From: Ancalomicrobiaceae bacterium
Lineage (GTDB): Bacteria > Pseudomonadota > Alphaproteobacteria > Rhizobiales > Ancalomicrobiaceae
NCBI GenBank assembly: GCA_031291575.1
Contig: JARLIT010000158.1
Span: 1-35,580, forward strand
Direction of reading: 5' to 3'
Length of the DNA: 35,580 nucleotides
Part shown: one piece after another, positions 17,604 to 26,735 of the stretch
How positions within the stretch are numbered: the first letter of the stretch is position 1
Layout of the letters: every line of letters starts with the position of its first letter
Translations under genes and position numbers: made by a program
The notes under the pieces: generated by a model
Database searches by the model: none
What the model saw: only the letters and a program-made list of their open reading frames with translations
What the model was told of the DNA's origin: nothing

Positions 17604-17680
17604 ACCGGGGGTAGAAGTCACGCCAGATGCGCCAACAGCATTCCCCCGGCGCCTCGCTTGAGGCTCGGCGCGTTCGCAGA

Positions 17681-17724
17681 TCAAGACGCTCACTGGAGCG
17701 TCTTGACGGCGGCAAGCCGCCGTC
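17681..17724. terminator. Two adjoining perfect hairpins between convergent genes
   Basis: First stem: TCAAGACGCTC (17681-17691) with GAGCGTCTTGA (17696-17706), 11 bp, loop ACTG. Second stem: GACGGCGGC (17705-17713) with GCCGCCGTC (17716-17724), 9 bp, loop AA. They share two bases, so only one can form fully at a time. They start six bases beyond the DUF4337 stop and follow the aldehyde dehydrogenase gene. No long T-run follows on either strand, so the terminator role is likely but not certain. Confidence 0.5.
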
Positions 17725-17729
17725 GCCCC

Positions 17730-18296
17730 TCACCCCAAATACGCCGATGCCGCAGCGATCGTGCCGCCGACGCCGAGCAAGATCGAGGCGAACCAGGGCC
17801 AGCGCTTGCCGCCGGCGATGATCGCGATGGTGGCGACTGCGATGGCGACATGCAGCAGCGTGACGGCGATGGTCAGCCGGTGGTGCAGGTGTTCGTGGTG
17901 GCTGCCTTCCTCCAGCTTGGCGGTGGCCTCCTCCTCGAGCTTCTTCGCCTCCTTCTGGATCTCGACGCCCTCCTCCTCGTTGCGGCGGGCGGTCTTCAGA
18001 AAATCGTCCTTCTTCGGCCCGTCTACCGACGCCGCGATGTCGTACATGTTCTTCTTCAGGCTCTTGGCCTGAAAGAAGTTCCACTGGTCGGTCGCCTTGT
18101 TCTGGTAGAGCACGGCTTCGTTCTTGGCCGAGATGGCGGCGCCGGACTCGAGCGTTTCCAGGCTGCCGACCGTCGCGGCGACCACCGCCAACAGCGCGAT
18201 GGTGATCGAAACGAGCGTGGTGAAGCTGTCGCCGTGCAAGGCCACGTGCTTGGCGTGCTCGGCATGTTCGAAATGTTCAGTCGGCGATTCCGACAT
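17730..18296 (-). CDS. DUF4337 membrane protein
   Basis: Protein of 188 residues matching the DUF4337 pattern: a histidine- and glutamate-rich N-terminus (SPTEHFEHAEHAKHVAL), a first membrane helix (about 26-48), a charged coiled-coil loop with AISAKNEAVLYQNKATDQWNF... and KKLEEEATAKLEE (about 57-132), then two C-terminal helices (about 141-162 and 167-187). No function is established for the family. ATG at 18296 has a strong AGGAGG upstream. The stop TGA is at 17730-17732. The frame stays open far upstream into the opposite reading of the EamA gene, but that part is not coding. It is 110 bases downstream of the EamA gene on the same strand. Confidence 0.88.
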   Translation of the reverse strand: MSESPTEHFEHAEHAKHVALHGDSFTTLVSITIALLAVVAATVGSLETLESGAAISAKNEAVLYQNKATDQWNFFQAKSLKKNMYDIAASVDGPKKDDFLKTARRNEEEGVEIQKEAKKLEEEATAKLEEGSHHEHLHHRLTIAVTLLHVAIAVATIAIIAGGKRWPWFASILLGVGGTIAAASAYLG

Positions 18297-18406
18297 GGCT
18301 ACCTGTCTCCTCCTCGGTGAATTCCCTGATGGCGTGAGGTAGCGAGCGATGACGTCGACCGCAAGACGGCATTGAGGATGGATTGCGGCAGCCGGCTCCG
18401 GTGCAC

Positions 18407-19333
18407 TCAGCGCGGTCGGGCGATAACGAGGGCGGCCAGGATGATGCCGCCGCCGAGGATCTGCAGCGCCGCGATCTCCTCGCCGACGACGAGGTAGGCG
18501 AGCAGCGCCGAGACCGGCGATTGGGCCAACAGCACGATGGCGATGACGCCGACCGGCACGCGCCCCATGGCGATCGAGGTCAGTCCCTGGCCGAGCGTGT
18601 GCGAGCCGATGCCGAGAGCGACGACGGCCAACCAACCGGAAAGCGAATGCGGCAGGAAGACCGGCTCGGTGATCAACGCCCAGATGACCAGCACGATCGC
18701 CGAGACGATCGCCGGCCACAGCGTCGCGGCCGGGCCGGCCAGCACCTGCCGCACCGACTTGATGAACAGGAGATAGCTGGCATAGCCGAAGGCGGCGGCA
18801 AGCGCCCAGAGATCGCCAGCGTGCAGATCCGACGGCGCGACCACACCGGCCATCACCCAGCCGCCGAAGAGCGACATGGCCAGCGCGCCCCATACGCGGC
18901 GCTCCGGCCGTTCGCCGAAGAAGACGAGGCCGCCGATCACCGCGAAGATCGGGGCGATATTGCCGATGAACGTGGCATTGGTGATGCTGGTGCCGAACAG
19001 CGCGAAATGGAAGGTGGCGACGTCGAGGGTGAACCCGAGCCCGGCACCGATCACCGGCCAGAAGAGGCTTCTCCAGGAGACCGCTGGCCGGTCGACGGCT
19101 TCGCCCGTCCGGCGTCCGAGAAGCGCCATCCACAGGACGAGGCCGGGCAGCGCGATGATCAGACGCCAGGCGGCGCTCGTCAGCGGTCCGACATCGGCAA
19201 AACGCACGAAGACGCCCGACCAGGCGATGATGCCGGTGCCGATCAGGATCGCGGCGAGCCCCATCGGATCGATGCGGCGGCGCGACGTTGCCAGCTCGGG
19301 CGGGACGGCGGGCTGGGCAGCGGTTTCGGTCAC
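18407..19333 (-). CDS. DMT-superfamily transporter (EamA type)
   Basis: Inner-membrane drug/metabolite transporter of 308 residues with about ten predicted helices arranged as two EamA repeats. The second helix pair of each repeat shows typical motifs: NATFIGNIAPIFAVIGGLVFFGERPERR ends repeat one and VLLAQSPVSALLAYLVVGEEIAALQILGGGIIL ends repeat two (each spans a helix, the conserved GE and the next helix). The substrate cannot be predicted; relatives export amino acids or other small metabolites. The start codon is GTG at 19333 with AAGG about 9 bases upstream. The N-terminal 20 residues are cytoplasmic and lack any signal. Confidence 0.88.
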   Translation of the reverse strand: MTETAAQPAVPPELATSRRRIDPMGLAAILIGTGIIAWSGVFVRFADVGPLTSAAWRLIIALPGLVLWMALLGRRTGEAVDRPAVSWRSLFWPVIGAGLGFTLDVATFHFALFGTSITNATFIGNIAPIFAVIGGLVFFGERPERRVWGALAMSLFGGWVMAGVVAPSDLHAGDLWALAAAFGYASYLLFIKSVRQVLAGPAATLWPAIVSAIVLVIWALITEPVFLPHSLSGWLAVVALGIGSHTLGQGLTSIAMGRVPVGVIAIVLLAQSPVSALLAYLVVGEEIAALQILGGGIILAALVIARPR

Positions 19334-19574
19334 AAAATGGCCTTAGGCGGAGGACTCGCGGCCGGCCCGAGCCTCCCATTCGGGAACGCGGTCTTGCGCG
19401 ACGGACGGGTTCACCGGATGCGTGCGACATGTTGCGCGTTCGACGGCGCCAGCGAGCCGTTTGTCGACGGCGAAGGCGGCGAAGTCAACGCCGAAACGCG
19501 ACATGCCGGCGTCGCACACCGGCATGTCGACAGTCCCGCGGCCGTCGGGCGGCCCAGACTCCGACTTCGTTCGG

Positions 19575-19997
19575 TCAGCCGACCAATTCGAGCTCGGAGA
19601 AGAAGAAGGCGATTTCGGTCTTGGCGGTATCGGGACCGTCGGAGCCGTGCACCGAGTTCTCGCCGATCGACAGGGCGAAGTCCTTGCGGATGGTGCCTTC
19701 GGCGGCGTTCGCCGGATTGGTGGCGCCCATGACTTCGCGGTTCTTGGCAATGGCGCTCTCGCCTTCCAAGACCTGAGCCACAACCGGGCCGGCGCTCATT
19801 TGCTGCACCAGTTCGCCGTAGAACGGACGCTCCTTGTGCACGGCGTAGAAGGCGCCCGCCTGCACCGGCGTCAACCACACGCGCTTGGAGGCGACGACGC
19901 GCAGGCCGGCATCCTCGAACTTGGCGACGATCTTGCCGGTCAGATTGCGCCGGGTCGCGTCCGGCTTGATCATGGAAAACGTACGCTCGATCGCCAT
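19575..19997 (-). CDS. ndk: Nucleoside diphosphate kinase
   Basis: Transfers the gamma phosphate between nucleoside di- and triphosphates through a phosphohistidine, balancing NTP and dNTP pools. The 140-residue length is standard. The N-terminus [18 protein letters not shown] is the family hallmark, and the active-site His117 lies in [12 protein letters not shown]. The basic loop [11 protein letters not shown] and MGATNPANA region complete the nucleotide site. ATG at 19997 has GAGAGGA upstream. It stands alone between the EamA gene and an unknown exported protein, on the same strand as both. Confidence 0.97.
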   Translation of the reverse strand: MAIERTFSMIKPDATRRNLTGKIVAKFEDAGLRVVASKRVWLTPVQAGAFYAVHKERPFYGELVQQMSAGPVVAQVLEGESAIAKNREVMGATNPANAAEGTIRKDFALSIGENSVHGSDGPDTAKTEIAFFFSELELVG

Positions 19998-20359
19998 GGA
20001 AGTTCCTCTCACTTGGGACTGGATGCCCGGCCGGCCAACCGGCGCCCTGGTCCGTCCTGATCGAAAAATCCGGTCGGACCGAGCTCGGACGAGTGAAGCC
20101 GGAGCGTTTCCATAGCCTCCGGATGGATCCACCCGTGGGGAAATGCCCCGGCGTCGTCGGCCGGGCACTACTTGAACTTTGCCCCGGGCTTCGGGGTCGG
20201 CGGCTTATAGCCCGGCGAGATCGTCTCGCCAAGCCATGGAACTCGCCTGCGGCAGCAATCGAGCGCGTCGGCCGCCAAAAACGAAAACGCACGCCGGGGC
20301 CCGCGCCACGGCATGCGTTCAAGCCTGCATCGATCGGGATCGGCAGTGCCGTTCCCGGA
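19998..20359. other. Intergenic region upstream of ndk
   Basis: About 360 bases with no supported gene. It must contain the ndk promoter (minus strand). A small GC hairpin, CCCCG (20182-20186) with CGGGG (20192-20196), resembles the one at 8215-8232. I see no other structure. Confidence 0.4.
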
Positions 20360-20758
20360 TCAGTCGGCCTTCTGCCCGACCGGCAGTTCACCAGCGGTAT
20401 TGACGAGCTTCAGCTCGGCGACGTCACCGGCCTTCTCCTTCACGGTGAAACTCGGAATGACCGTATTCTTGGCGACGATCGTCGTATTGGTCACCGGATC
20501 GGACCGATAGACGAGCTTGCCCGCCGGATCGCGGAACTCCACGATCGTGCCTTTCGGCCCGATCAGTTCGACGTGGCTGACAACGCTCGCCGGGTCGATG
20601 TCGCCGAACGTAATCGGCGGCTTGATGGCGGGGGCCAGACGATCGCTGCGCATGATGTGTTGCGTGCCGATCGAGGCGTTGACGGAGGTCAGCGCCACGA
20701 GACCAATCACGGCTCCAGCGGCAAACCCGGCAAAAATCATCTTCCATTCGCTGCGCAT
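20360..20758 (-). CDS. Unknown small protein with N-terminal signal or anchor
   Basis: Protein of 132 residues that I cannot assign to a named family. It begins MRSEWKMIFAGFAAGAVIG, a charged start followed by a hydrophobic segment (about 7-27), so it is exported or membrane-anchored. The rest is a small beta-rich domain with HVELIGPKGTIVEFRDPAGK and NTTIVAKNTVIPSFTVKE. It contains no cysteine, so it is not a lipoprotein. The ATG at 20758 is chosen because GGGAGG lies just upstream. The next gene upstream on the same strand is another unknown exported protein, over 400 bases away, so they are probably separate units. Confidence 0.75.
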   Translation of the reverse strand: MRSEWKMIFAGFAAGAVIGLVALTSVNASIGTQHIMRSDRLAPAIKPPITFGDIDPASVVSHVELIGPKGTIVEFRDPAGKLVYRSDPVTNTTIVAKNTVIPSFTVKEKAGDVAELKLVNTAGELPVGQKAD

Positions 20759-21169
20759 AGGTGCCTCCCTGTCGTTTGCACCCACTTCGAGCGAACGCCA
20801 CAATTCTCAACCCTATTCGGTCGACGTGACCTTCGGGTCGCCGCCATCCGTCGCGCGTTACCGCGGCGGGAGGCGGACATGGTCCCGAAGTCGCCGGCTG
20901 GCCTGGTGGCGCGGTGAAGCGTCCCCCTTCGCGTGCACTCCTATTGCCGCGGAGGTCAGGGCCTGAAGCCTGTCTGCGTTCGTATGCTTCCTATATAGGG
21001 AGCATTCGTTACTGCTGCTTTGCCTGGGAGCATCGAATCGTTTCAATACTCCGTGAAAATTATCGCGTAGCGTTTCTGAAATGGAAACAGGCAGGTTCGT
21101 CAAGCCTGCGTGAGCCTCGCCCGGACGACACATCGCTGCCCCCGGGCACGGATTCCGCAACCGGAGTTG
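20759..21169. other. Intergenic region between two unknown exported-protein genes
   Basis: About 410 bases without a supported gene. It holds a near-perfect 22-bp palindrome (20984-21005, listed separately) and an AT-richer stretch at 21005-21090 with GTTTC-N7-GAAAC. Near 21091-21109 an imperfect GCAGG/CCTGC hairpin may end transcription of the upstream minus-strand gene. Confidence 0.45.
20984..21005. promoter_or_regulatory. 22-bp near-perfect palindrome, candidate operator
   Basis: The half-site ATGCTTCCTAT is followed by ATAGGGAGCAT; 10 of 11 base pairs match and the other is a G-T pair. The symmetry extends outward with a further CG/CG match (20981-21008). A fully symmetric site with a CCTATATAGG centre and no loop looks like a binding site for a dimeric regulator rather than an RNA hairpin. 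It lies 226 bases upstream of the minus-strand gene at 20758. I cannot name the regulator. Confidence 0.5.
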
Positions 21170-22132
21170 TTACGGCGCCGACGAAAAGCCGGTGAAGGCG
21201 ACGTCGGGCGCGCTGGTATTGTGAATCGACGGTATCGAGCGTCCGAACACCACTTCAGCGGCTTTGGCCGACTTGAAATCGCCGATCGAGGCAACCTCCT
21301 CCTTGGCACCGGCGGCGGTCGTCACGCGCACCTCCGCCGCATCGGAACGGGCCGGCGTGACGAACATCGAGCGTAGCGCGGCAAAGCCTTCGGCGTTGGC
21401 GGTATCGACGCCCGACAGCGCCACGTCGACGCGCGAATGCCCCGACCGGATGTCGGCCACGTTCACCACGGCCTTGCCGCCGCGCGCGAATTCGATGGCG
21501 AAGCTCAGCGCCTTCGGGTCGAATTCGATCGACTTGTAGGCAACGAACGGCCGCGTCGACGTCTCGATCGGGCCGAGGAGGAACGATGAGCCGTAGGCGA
21601 CTTCCTTCAGCTCGAACGGCGGCAACGTCTTCAGGCGCCAATAGCCGTCCTGCGGATAGAACACCAGGAACTCGACCGGGCCGGCCGCCGTCTTCTTCCA
21701 CAATTGCACCAGGTGGAGGAAATTCTGCGTCAGCTTGCCGACCTTGACCGGCACCACCGTCGGACGCCAAAAGTCCGGGTAGACGATGCCTTTCAGAATG
21801 TACTGGTCGTCCTCATAGAGCACCGCGGTCGGCGGCACGTAGGGGTGCGGATCGGGCGCCCAGTCCTGACCGAAGGAGCAGTCGGTGAAATCCGGCAGGG
21901 TCGAATCCCGCACGATCGAACCGAGATAGGCGACCGCGCGCGCCTCGACCGCGAAATGGGCGACCTTCGGCGCCGACAGGGTGAAATAGACGTTGTCCTC
22001 CTCGGCGCATTTGGTGGCGACCGTGTGGTTCGCCACGTCGACGGCAATCGGCTCGGCGGCAAGAGCCGGAGCGGCGACGATCAGCGAAAGCGCGGCGGCC
22101 GCAGCCAAGCGCCGAAGGACTGACGGGATCAT
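21170..22132 (-). CDS. Unknown periplasmic protein with signal peptide
   Basis: Exported protein of 320 residues from a family I do not recognise. The first 25 residues form a clear Sec signal (MIPSVLRRLAAAAALSLIVA) with likely cleavage at ALA|AEP. The mature part includes paired cysteines (ATKCAEED and FTDCSFGQDW), possibly a disulfide, and aromatic-rich segments such as GIVYPDFWRP and FLVFYPQDGYWRLK, which suggest a beta-rich domain. The ATG at 22132 is preferred because GAGGAG lies upstream and it gives a proper signal peptide; an earlier in-frame start would spoil it. It has no same-strand neighbour within 400 bases. Confidence 0.8.
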   Translation of the reverse strand: MIPSVLRRLAAAAALSLIVAAPALAAEPIAVDVANHTVATKCAEEDNVYFTLSAPKVAHFAVEARAVAYLGSIVRDSTLPDFTDCSFGQDWAPDPHPYVPPTAVLYEDDQYILKGIVYPDFWRPTVVPVKVGKLTQNFLHLVQLWKKTAAGPVEFLVFYPQDGYWRLKTLPPFELKEVAYGSSFLLGPIETSTRPFVAYKSIEFDPKALSFAIEFARGGKAVVNVADIRSGHSRVDVALSGVDTANAEGFAALRSMFVTPARSDAAEVRVTTAAGAKEEVASIGDFKSAKAAEVVFGRSIPSIHNTSAPDVAFTGFSSAP

Positions 22133-22922
22133 GGGGTCTCCTCGAACGAACCATTTGGGCAGTGCGGGGCTGCCCGTCGCGAACGGCAGGAGCAATCATC
22201 GCCGCGGCGGATCTGTCAAGCCAATCATGGTGCCGATGGTCCCGCCCGGCGCGTCACGCATCGATCGTTCGCCGGTCCGATAGGGAGATCGCCGAGCTGA
22301 TCGCCCGATGGAGCGGAAGCCGGAGCTTCGTGCCGGGCAAGCGCCCCGTCTCGCCTCGAGGTTGCGGCGGGAAGATCCCCGGTGTCCGGCTTGCTGGGGT
22401 GCGACACCTGGAAGCACCTCCGGGATTGTTCCTAGTTATGGCGGTTCGGCTGCCTGGTCCGGCGCGGTGTCCGGCACCAAAACAGAACCGCTCGCGAAAT
22501 GCCGTCTCTATTCATGCGAGCATCTCTCTGCGGCGCTCTAGCACCGATATATCCGCGCAGACTAAATAATAATTCGTATTTCCGGACAGATGTACTTTTC
22601 GTTATATTCATTATTTTGCGATAGATCAGATTCTTGAGAAACATATTCGAGGCTACGCCAGATTCTATATCGATATATACGTTCCAGATGCGCAATATAA
22701 TCTAACGCATACGACACAAATCGCTGTTTCTTATGTACTCTTCTATAAATACGCTTAAGCGTTCATTAATCACTCGCATGCATAAGTTTCCATGCGTGGC
22801 GATACCCTCCTTGCGTCTGCCAGCGGACTTGTCGTGTGGTCGGCTGCTCGCCAAGCCGTCCGATCTCGCGCTCGACCATGGTGCCAAGAAGACGTAGCGC
22901 TCGAGCTGGAGGAGGCTGAAAC
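22133..22922. other. 790-bp divergent intergenic region upstream of the chemoreceptor
   Basis: The longest gene-free stretch in the window. The first 400 bases are GC-rich and hold no supported reading frame. From about 22550 to 22795 the DNA is strikingly AT-rich, with a 12-bp palindrome (22666-22677) and a perfect CtrA-type box (22755-22769). An inverted repeat, CGCATG (22775-22780) with CATGCG (22791-22796), follows. It probably contains the chemoreceptor promoter and regulatory sites. Confidence 0.5.
22755..22769 (+). promoter_or_regulatory. Perfect CtrA-type box (TTAA-N7-TTAA)
   Basis: TTAAGCGTTCATTAA matches the core recognition pattern of CtrA exactly; the usual final C is a T here. 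It lies 168 bases upstream of the chemoreceptor start. CtrA is a master regulator of cell cycle and motility in alphaproteobacteria. The match is exact but short and sits in AT-rich DNA, so binding needs proof. Confidence 0.5.
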
Positions 22923-24932
22923 GTGCTGTCGCGACTTTCCATCAAGAACAAGATCACCTTCGGCTTCGGGATTATCCTGCTCCTCATGCTCTGCGGCGGC
23001 GGCATCGCGATGATGGCGCTGCAGGACCTCGGCTCCAGTTCGGCAGCCGTCGATGTCCGCAACAAGGAAGCAGACGCCAGCCGCGACATCGATCGCGCCT
23101 TCCTGGAATTGCGCTTCGCCACCAATGAATTCGCCGCCAAGGGCACGGAGGAGGCCAAGTCGGCCGCCGAAGCGACGCTCATTCGCGCCGAGAGTGCCGT
23201 CGGGAAGGGCGCCTCGGTCATCGTCGATCCGCACCGCCTCGATGTAGTCGGCAAGATCAGCAACCTGCTCAAGGACTACAAGACCGCCTGGGGCGACCTA
23301 TCGGCCCTGAAGCTCGAGCAGAACACGCTGGTCGAGCAATCGATCAAGCCGAACCTGGAAAAAATCCGCAATCGCGCCAGCTTCCTGCAAACGAAGCTCG
23401 CAGCCGTCGGCGACGATTCGCTGATGCCGATCGCCAACAAGATCGTGGAGATGGCAGGCGTTGCCCGGGTCTCGGCCATCACCATCATCGCCTTCGCCGA
23501 CCAGACCGCCCTGACCCAGGCTGACCAGGCGGTCGCCGGAATCAACCAGCGTGTCGACCTGATTTCCAACCGGCTTTCGGGCAGCCAGGAGGAATCGACC
23601 GCCAAGCAATTCGGCAAGCTCATCGCCGATTTCCAGAAATCCTATCAGCGTGCGGCCGCCATTTCCGTCAGCCTCGCCCAGATCACCGGGGAGAAGATGG
23701 CGCCGCAGACGATCGAAATCGCCCATCTGACCGACGAGATGCGGATCTCCGCCGCCCAGGACGCGCAGAGCTTCCGCGATCAGGCCGATGCCGTGTTCGA
23801 CAGCACGCGCCAGGAGTTGATGGCGGGTGCCTTGGCGGCGCTGGTGTTCGGCATCTGCGTCGCCTGGGCCATCGGCCGGTCGATTGCCAAGCCAGTCCTC
23901 GGCATCTCGGCGGCAATGAAACGGCTCGCCGACGGCGATCTGGAAGCGCCGATCCCCGGCCTCGGGCTCCGAACCGAAATCGGCACCATGGCCACGACGT
24001 TGAAGATCTTCCGCGAGAGCCTGATCGAAGGTGCCCAGCTCAGGGCCGAACAGGACGAGCGCGAACGGCAATCCGCGATCGAGCGTCACCAGCAGATGCA
24101 GCAGCTGGCCGACCAGTTCGAGCAGGCCGTCGGCGGCATCGTCCGCGAGGTTGCCGCCGCGAGCGAGCACCTGAAGAACTACGCCCAGGACATGTCGTCC
24201 GCCTCTCAGGAAGTGCAATTGCAGGCCGACGACGTCGGCTCCGCGTCGAAGCGGGCCGCCACGTCGGTCGCCACCGTCGCCGCCGCTACCGAGGAACTGT
24301 CGTCTTCGACCGGCGAGATCAACCGTCAGGTTTCGGAATCGGCAGCCGTCGCCAACGAGGCCGTGCTGGAGATCGAACGGGCCGCCGGCAAGGTGGAAGA
24401 ACTGTCGGCCGCCGCCGAGCGCATCGGCAATGTCGTCGACCTCATCTCCAACATCGCCTCGCAGACTAACCTTCTGGCGTTGAACGCCACCATCGAAGCG
24501 GCACGCGCCGGCGAATCGGGTCGCGGGTTCGCGGTCGTGGCGGCGGAGGTGAAGCAGCTCGCCGACCAGACCGCCCGGGCGACCTCGGAGATCGCCACCC
24601 AGATCGGCGGCATCCAGGCCTCGACCGCTCAGTCGATGGACGCGATTCGCGGTATTGCCGCCGTCATCACCCGCATGAGCCGGTCGTCCGAAACGGTCAT
24701 CGCGGCGGTCGGCGAGCAGGGCCATGCCGCGCAGGAAATCGCCTCAAGCGCGCAGGTCGCCGCCGAAGGAACGCAGACCGTGCAGGCGAGCATCGAGCGG
24801 GTCGGCAGCGCGGCACGCCGGTCGTCCGACAACTCCGACAAAGTGCTCAACGCGTCCAACGCCTTGGCGTCGCAGAGCCACAGACTGTCGGAAGAACTCG
24901 GCGCCTTCCTGCGGAAGGTCCGCGTCGGCTGA
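22923..24932 (+). CDS. Transmembrane methyl-accepting chemotaxis protein
   Basis: Chemoreceptor of 669 residues. Order: membrane helix 1 (about 11-33), a large helical periplasmic sensor (about 34-298), membrane helix 2 (about 299-318), HAMP (about 318-372) and the signalling coil. The 265-residue all-helical sensor fits the bimodular HBM type, of which Pseudomonas McpS (binding TCA-cycle acids) is the known example; this assignment is by size and pattern, and the ligand is unknown. The tip [20 protein letters not shown] with [18 protein letters not shown] lies at about 510-550. No C-terminal docking pentapeptide is present. The start is GTG at 22923 with AGGAGG 8 bases upstream. A hairpin terminator follows. 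Confidence 0.93.
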   Translation: MLSRLSIKNKITFGFGIILLLMLCGGGIAMMALQDLGSSSAAVDVRNKEADASRDIDRAFLELRFATNEFAAKGTEEAKSAAEATLIRAESAVGKGASVIVDPHRLDVVGKISNLLKDYKTAWGDLSALKLEQNTLVEQSIKPNLEKIRNRASFLQTKLAAVGDDSLMPIANKIVEMAGVARVSAITIIAFADQTALTQADQAVAGINQRVDLISNRLSGSQEESTAKQFGKLIADFQKSYQRAAAISVSLAQITGEKMAPQTIEIAHLTDEMRISAAQDAQSFRDQADAVFDSTRQELMAGALAALVFGICVAWAIGRSIAKPVLGISAAMKRLADGDLEAPIPGLGLRTEIGTMATTLKIFRESLIEGAQLRAEQDERERQSAIERHQQMQQLADQFEQAVGGIVREVAAASEHLKNYAQDMSSASQEVQLQADDVGSASKRAATSVATVAAATEELSSSTGEINRQVSESAAVANEAVLEIERAAGKVEELSAAAERIGNVVDLISNIASQTNLLALNATIEAARAGESGRGFAVVAAEVKQLADQTARATSEIATQIGGIQASTAQSMDAIRGIAAVITRMSRSSETVIAAVGEQGHAAQEIASSAQVAAEGTQTVQASIERVGSAARRSSDNSDKVLNASNALASQSHRLSEELGAFLRKVRVG

Positions 24933-24957
24933 GCCTTTCCGCCGCCTCCAATCGATT

Positions 24958-24999
24958 GACGGACCGGCACTGGGCGACCATGTGCCGGTCCGTCTATTT
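24958..24999 (+). terminator. Intrinsic terminator after the chemoreceptor
   Basis: A perfect 13-bp stem, GACGGACCGGCAC (24958-24970) with GTGCCGGTCCGTC (24982-24994), loop of 11 bases, followed by TATTTG. It starts 26 bases after the stop codon. The T-run is short, but the stem is very stable. Confidence 0.75.
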
Positions 25000-25100
25000 G
25001 CGGACAGCGTTGCCCTATTGTCGCTACCACCATCCGGGCACACGCGCAGCGGGCTGAAAGTCGTTCATTTTTGCGGGATTTTCGTCTATAGACCGCGTCC

Positions 25101-26276
25101 ATGCCGATGATCACCACGACCTCCGACCTCGCCGAGGCCTGTTCCCGCCTCTCCCGTCACGCCTACGTCGCCGTCGACACGGAGTTTCTCCGCGAAACGA
25201 CCTATTGGCCGAAGCTCTGCGTGGCGCAGCTTGCCGGCCCGGATACAGCCGTCATCGTCGATGCCCTGGCGCCCGGCCTCGACATGACGCCGTTCCTCGA
25301 TCTGATGCGCGACGAGCGGGTGGTGAAGGTGTTTCACGCTGGCCGGCAGGACATCGAGATCATCTTCCGGATGGGCGACTTCGTGCCGCACCCGGTGTTC
25401 GACACGCAAGTCGCGGCGATGGTGTGCGGTTACGGCGAATCGATCTCCTACGACCAGCTGGTGCAGCGGATCCTGGGCGACCACATCGACAAGTCGTCGC
25501 GCTTCACCGACTGGACGCGACGCCCGCTGACCGAGAAGCAGCTCGCCTATGCGCTGTCGGACGTAACGCACCTGCGCAACGTCTACCACAACCTCGCCGC
25601 CCGTCTGGCCGAACAGGGGCGTGCCGACTGGGTCAACGACGAGATGCGCGTGCTGACCTCGCGCTCGACCTACGACCAGCGCCCGGAGGACGCCTGGGAG
25701 CGTCTGAAGATGCGCATCCGCAAGCCCGTCGACCTCGTCATCCTGAAGGAACTCGCCGCTTGGCGCGAACGCGAGGCGCGTGCCCGCGACGTTCCGCGCT
25801 CGCGCGTGATGAAGGACGAAGCCATCTACGAGATCGTCGGCGAGCAGCCAAGTGACGTTGCCGGACTCGGCAACTTGCGATCTCTGTCGCGCGGTTTCGA
25901 GCGCTCGCGCCAGGGCGAGGAGATCATCGCCTGTGTCAAGCGGGCGCTTGCCACGCCGAAGGATCAGCTGCCGGTCATCCCGAAGCAGAAGGTGACGCCG
26001 GAAGGCGCGCTGGCCGCCGTCGATCTCCTCAAGGTGCTGTTGAAGCTCGTCTCGGAACGGCACGGCGTCGCGGTCAAGGTGATCGCCACGGTCGACGAAC
26101 TGGAAGCCATCGCCGTCGACGACGAGGCGAACGTTCCGGCGCTCTCGGGCTGGCGGCGCGAACTGTTCGGCAACGCCGCGCTGGAATTGAAGCACGGGCG
26201 GCTGGCGCTCACCTTCGACGGCAAGCGGGTGGTGACCCGCGTCGTCGAGAACGGCGCCGTCGCCAACGGCCGCTAA
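25101..26276 (+). CDS. rnd: Ribonuclease D
   Basis: 3'-5' exoribonuclease that trims tRNA and other stable RNA precursors. The 391-residue protein has the DEDDy exonuclease domain: Asp26 and Glu28 in VAVDTEFLRE, Asp84 in FHAGRQDIEI, and Tyr150 with Asp154 in AYALSDVTHLRNVY. An HRDC helical domain follows at about 210-290 (DLVILKELAAWREREARARDVPRSRV is its start region), then a C-terminal HRDC-like part. No clear ribosome site precedes either of the two candidate ATGs (25101 and 25107), so translation may be leaderless or weak. It converges on arfB with only 27 bases between the stops and no visible terminator. Confidence 0.94.
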   Translation: MPMITTTSDLAEACSRLSRHAYVAVDTEFLRETTYWPKLCVAQLAGPDTAVIVDALAPGLDMTPFLDLMRDERVVKVFHAGRQDIEIIFRMGDFVPHPVFDTQVAAMVCGYGESISYDQLVQRILGDHIDKSSRFTDWTRRPLTEKQLAYALSDVTHLRNVYHNLAARLAEQGRADWVNDEMRVLTSRSTYDQRPEDAWERLKMRIRKPVDLVILKELAAWREREARARDVPRSRVMKDEAIYEIVGEQPSDVAGLGNLRSLSRGFERSRQGEEIIACVKRALATPKDQLPVIPKQKVTPEGALAAVDLLKVLLKLVSERHGVAVKVIATVDELEAIAVDDEANVPALSGWRRELFGNAALELKHGRLALTFDGKRVVTRVVENGAVANGR

Positions 26277-26303
26277 GCCGCTCCAGTTCCTTCGCCCGGC
26301 GTC

Positions 26304-26732
26304 TCAGTCGCTGTCGTGGTGCGACGAGCGGCCACTTTTGATGGCCGACCGGCGGGTCTTGGCGTCGAGCCGGCGTTCCTTCGAGGCGCGCGTCGGCCGG
26401 GTCGGGCGGCGCGGCGGCGGCGGCGGTTCGGCGGCCTGACGGATCAGCTCGATCATCCGTTCGCGCGCATCGGCGCGGTTGCGCTCCTGCGTGCGGAAAC
26501 GGTCGGCGCGGATGACGACGACGCCGTCGAGCGTCATGCGGCGGCCGGCCAGACGCGACAGCCGCCATTTCACCGGATCGGGCAGATTGGGTGTCGCGAC
26601 GACGTCGAAGCGCAAGTCCACTGCGGTCGACACCTTGTTGACGTTCTGCCCACCCGGGCCCGAGGCACGCATGAAGCTCTCGACGAACTCCTCGTCGTCG
26701 AGGACGATGGCGGAGGTGATTTCGATGGCCAC
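26304..26732 (-). CDS. arfB: Alternative ribosome-rescue factor ArfB (YaeJ-type peptidyl-tRNA hydrolase)
   Basis: Releases nascent chains from ribosomes stalled without a stop codon. It resembles the catalytic domain of class I release factors: RASGPGGQNVNKVSTAVDLRF carries the GGQ motif (residues 27-29) that hydrolyses peptidyl-tRNA. At 142 residues it is too short for RF1/RF2. The basic C-terminal tail (KERRLDAKTRRSAIKSGR) is the part that enters the empty mRNA channel in ArfB, and a proline-rich linker joins it to the domain. The start is GTG at 26732 with AAGGA 8 bases upstream; only three bases separate it from the stop of the SorC-type regulator, so the two are translated together. Confidence 0.93.
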   Translation of the reverse strand: MAIEITSAIVLDDEEFVESFMRASGPGGQNVNKVSTAVDLRFDVVATPNLPDPVKWRLSRLAGRRMTLDGVVVIRADRFRTQERNRADARERMIELIRQAAEPPPPPRRPTRPTRASKERRLDAKTRRSAIKSGRSSHHDSD

Positions 26733-26735
26733 GGC

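Noticed and set aside
17730-19430. An apparent 566-residue fusion ending in the DUF4337 protein
   Set aside because: The upstream two-thirds overlap the EamA gene in another frame and are arginine-rich; a strong ribosome site supports a start at 18296.
20914-21195. A 93-codon plus-strand frame across the 22-bp palindrome
   Set aside because: No likeness to known proteins, no ribosome site, and it runs into the 3' end of a gene on the other strand.
22162-22887. Several short frames in the gap before the transmembrane chemoreceptor
   Set aside because: None has a good ribosome site or recognisable sequence, and the AT-rich part looks regulatory.
23298-24725. A 475-codon minus-strand open frame opposite the transmembrane chemoreceptor
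   Set aside because: It is antisense to an unmistakable chemoreceptor, with a glycine/arginine/aspartate-rich translation and no family likeness.
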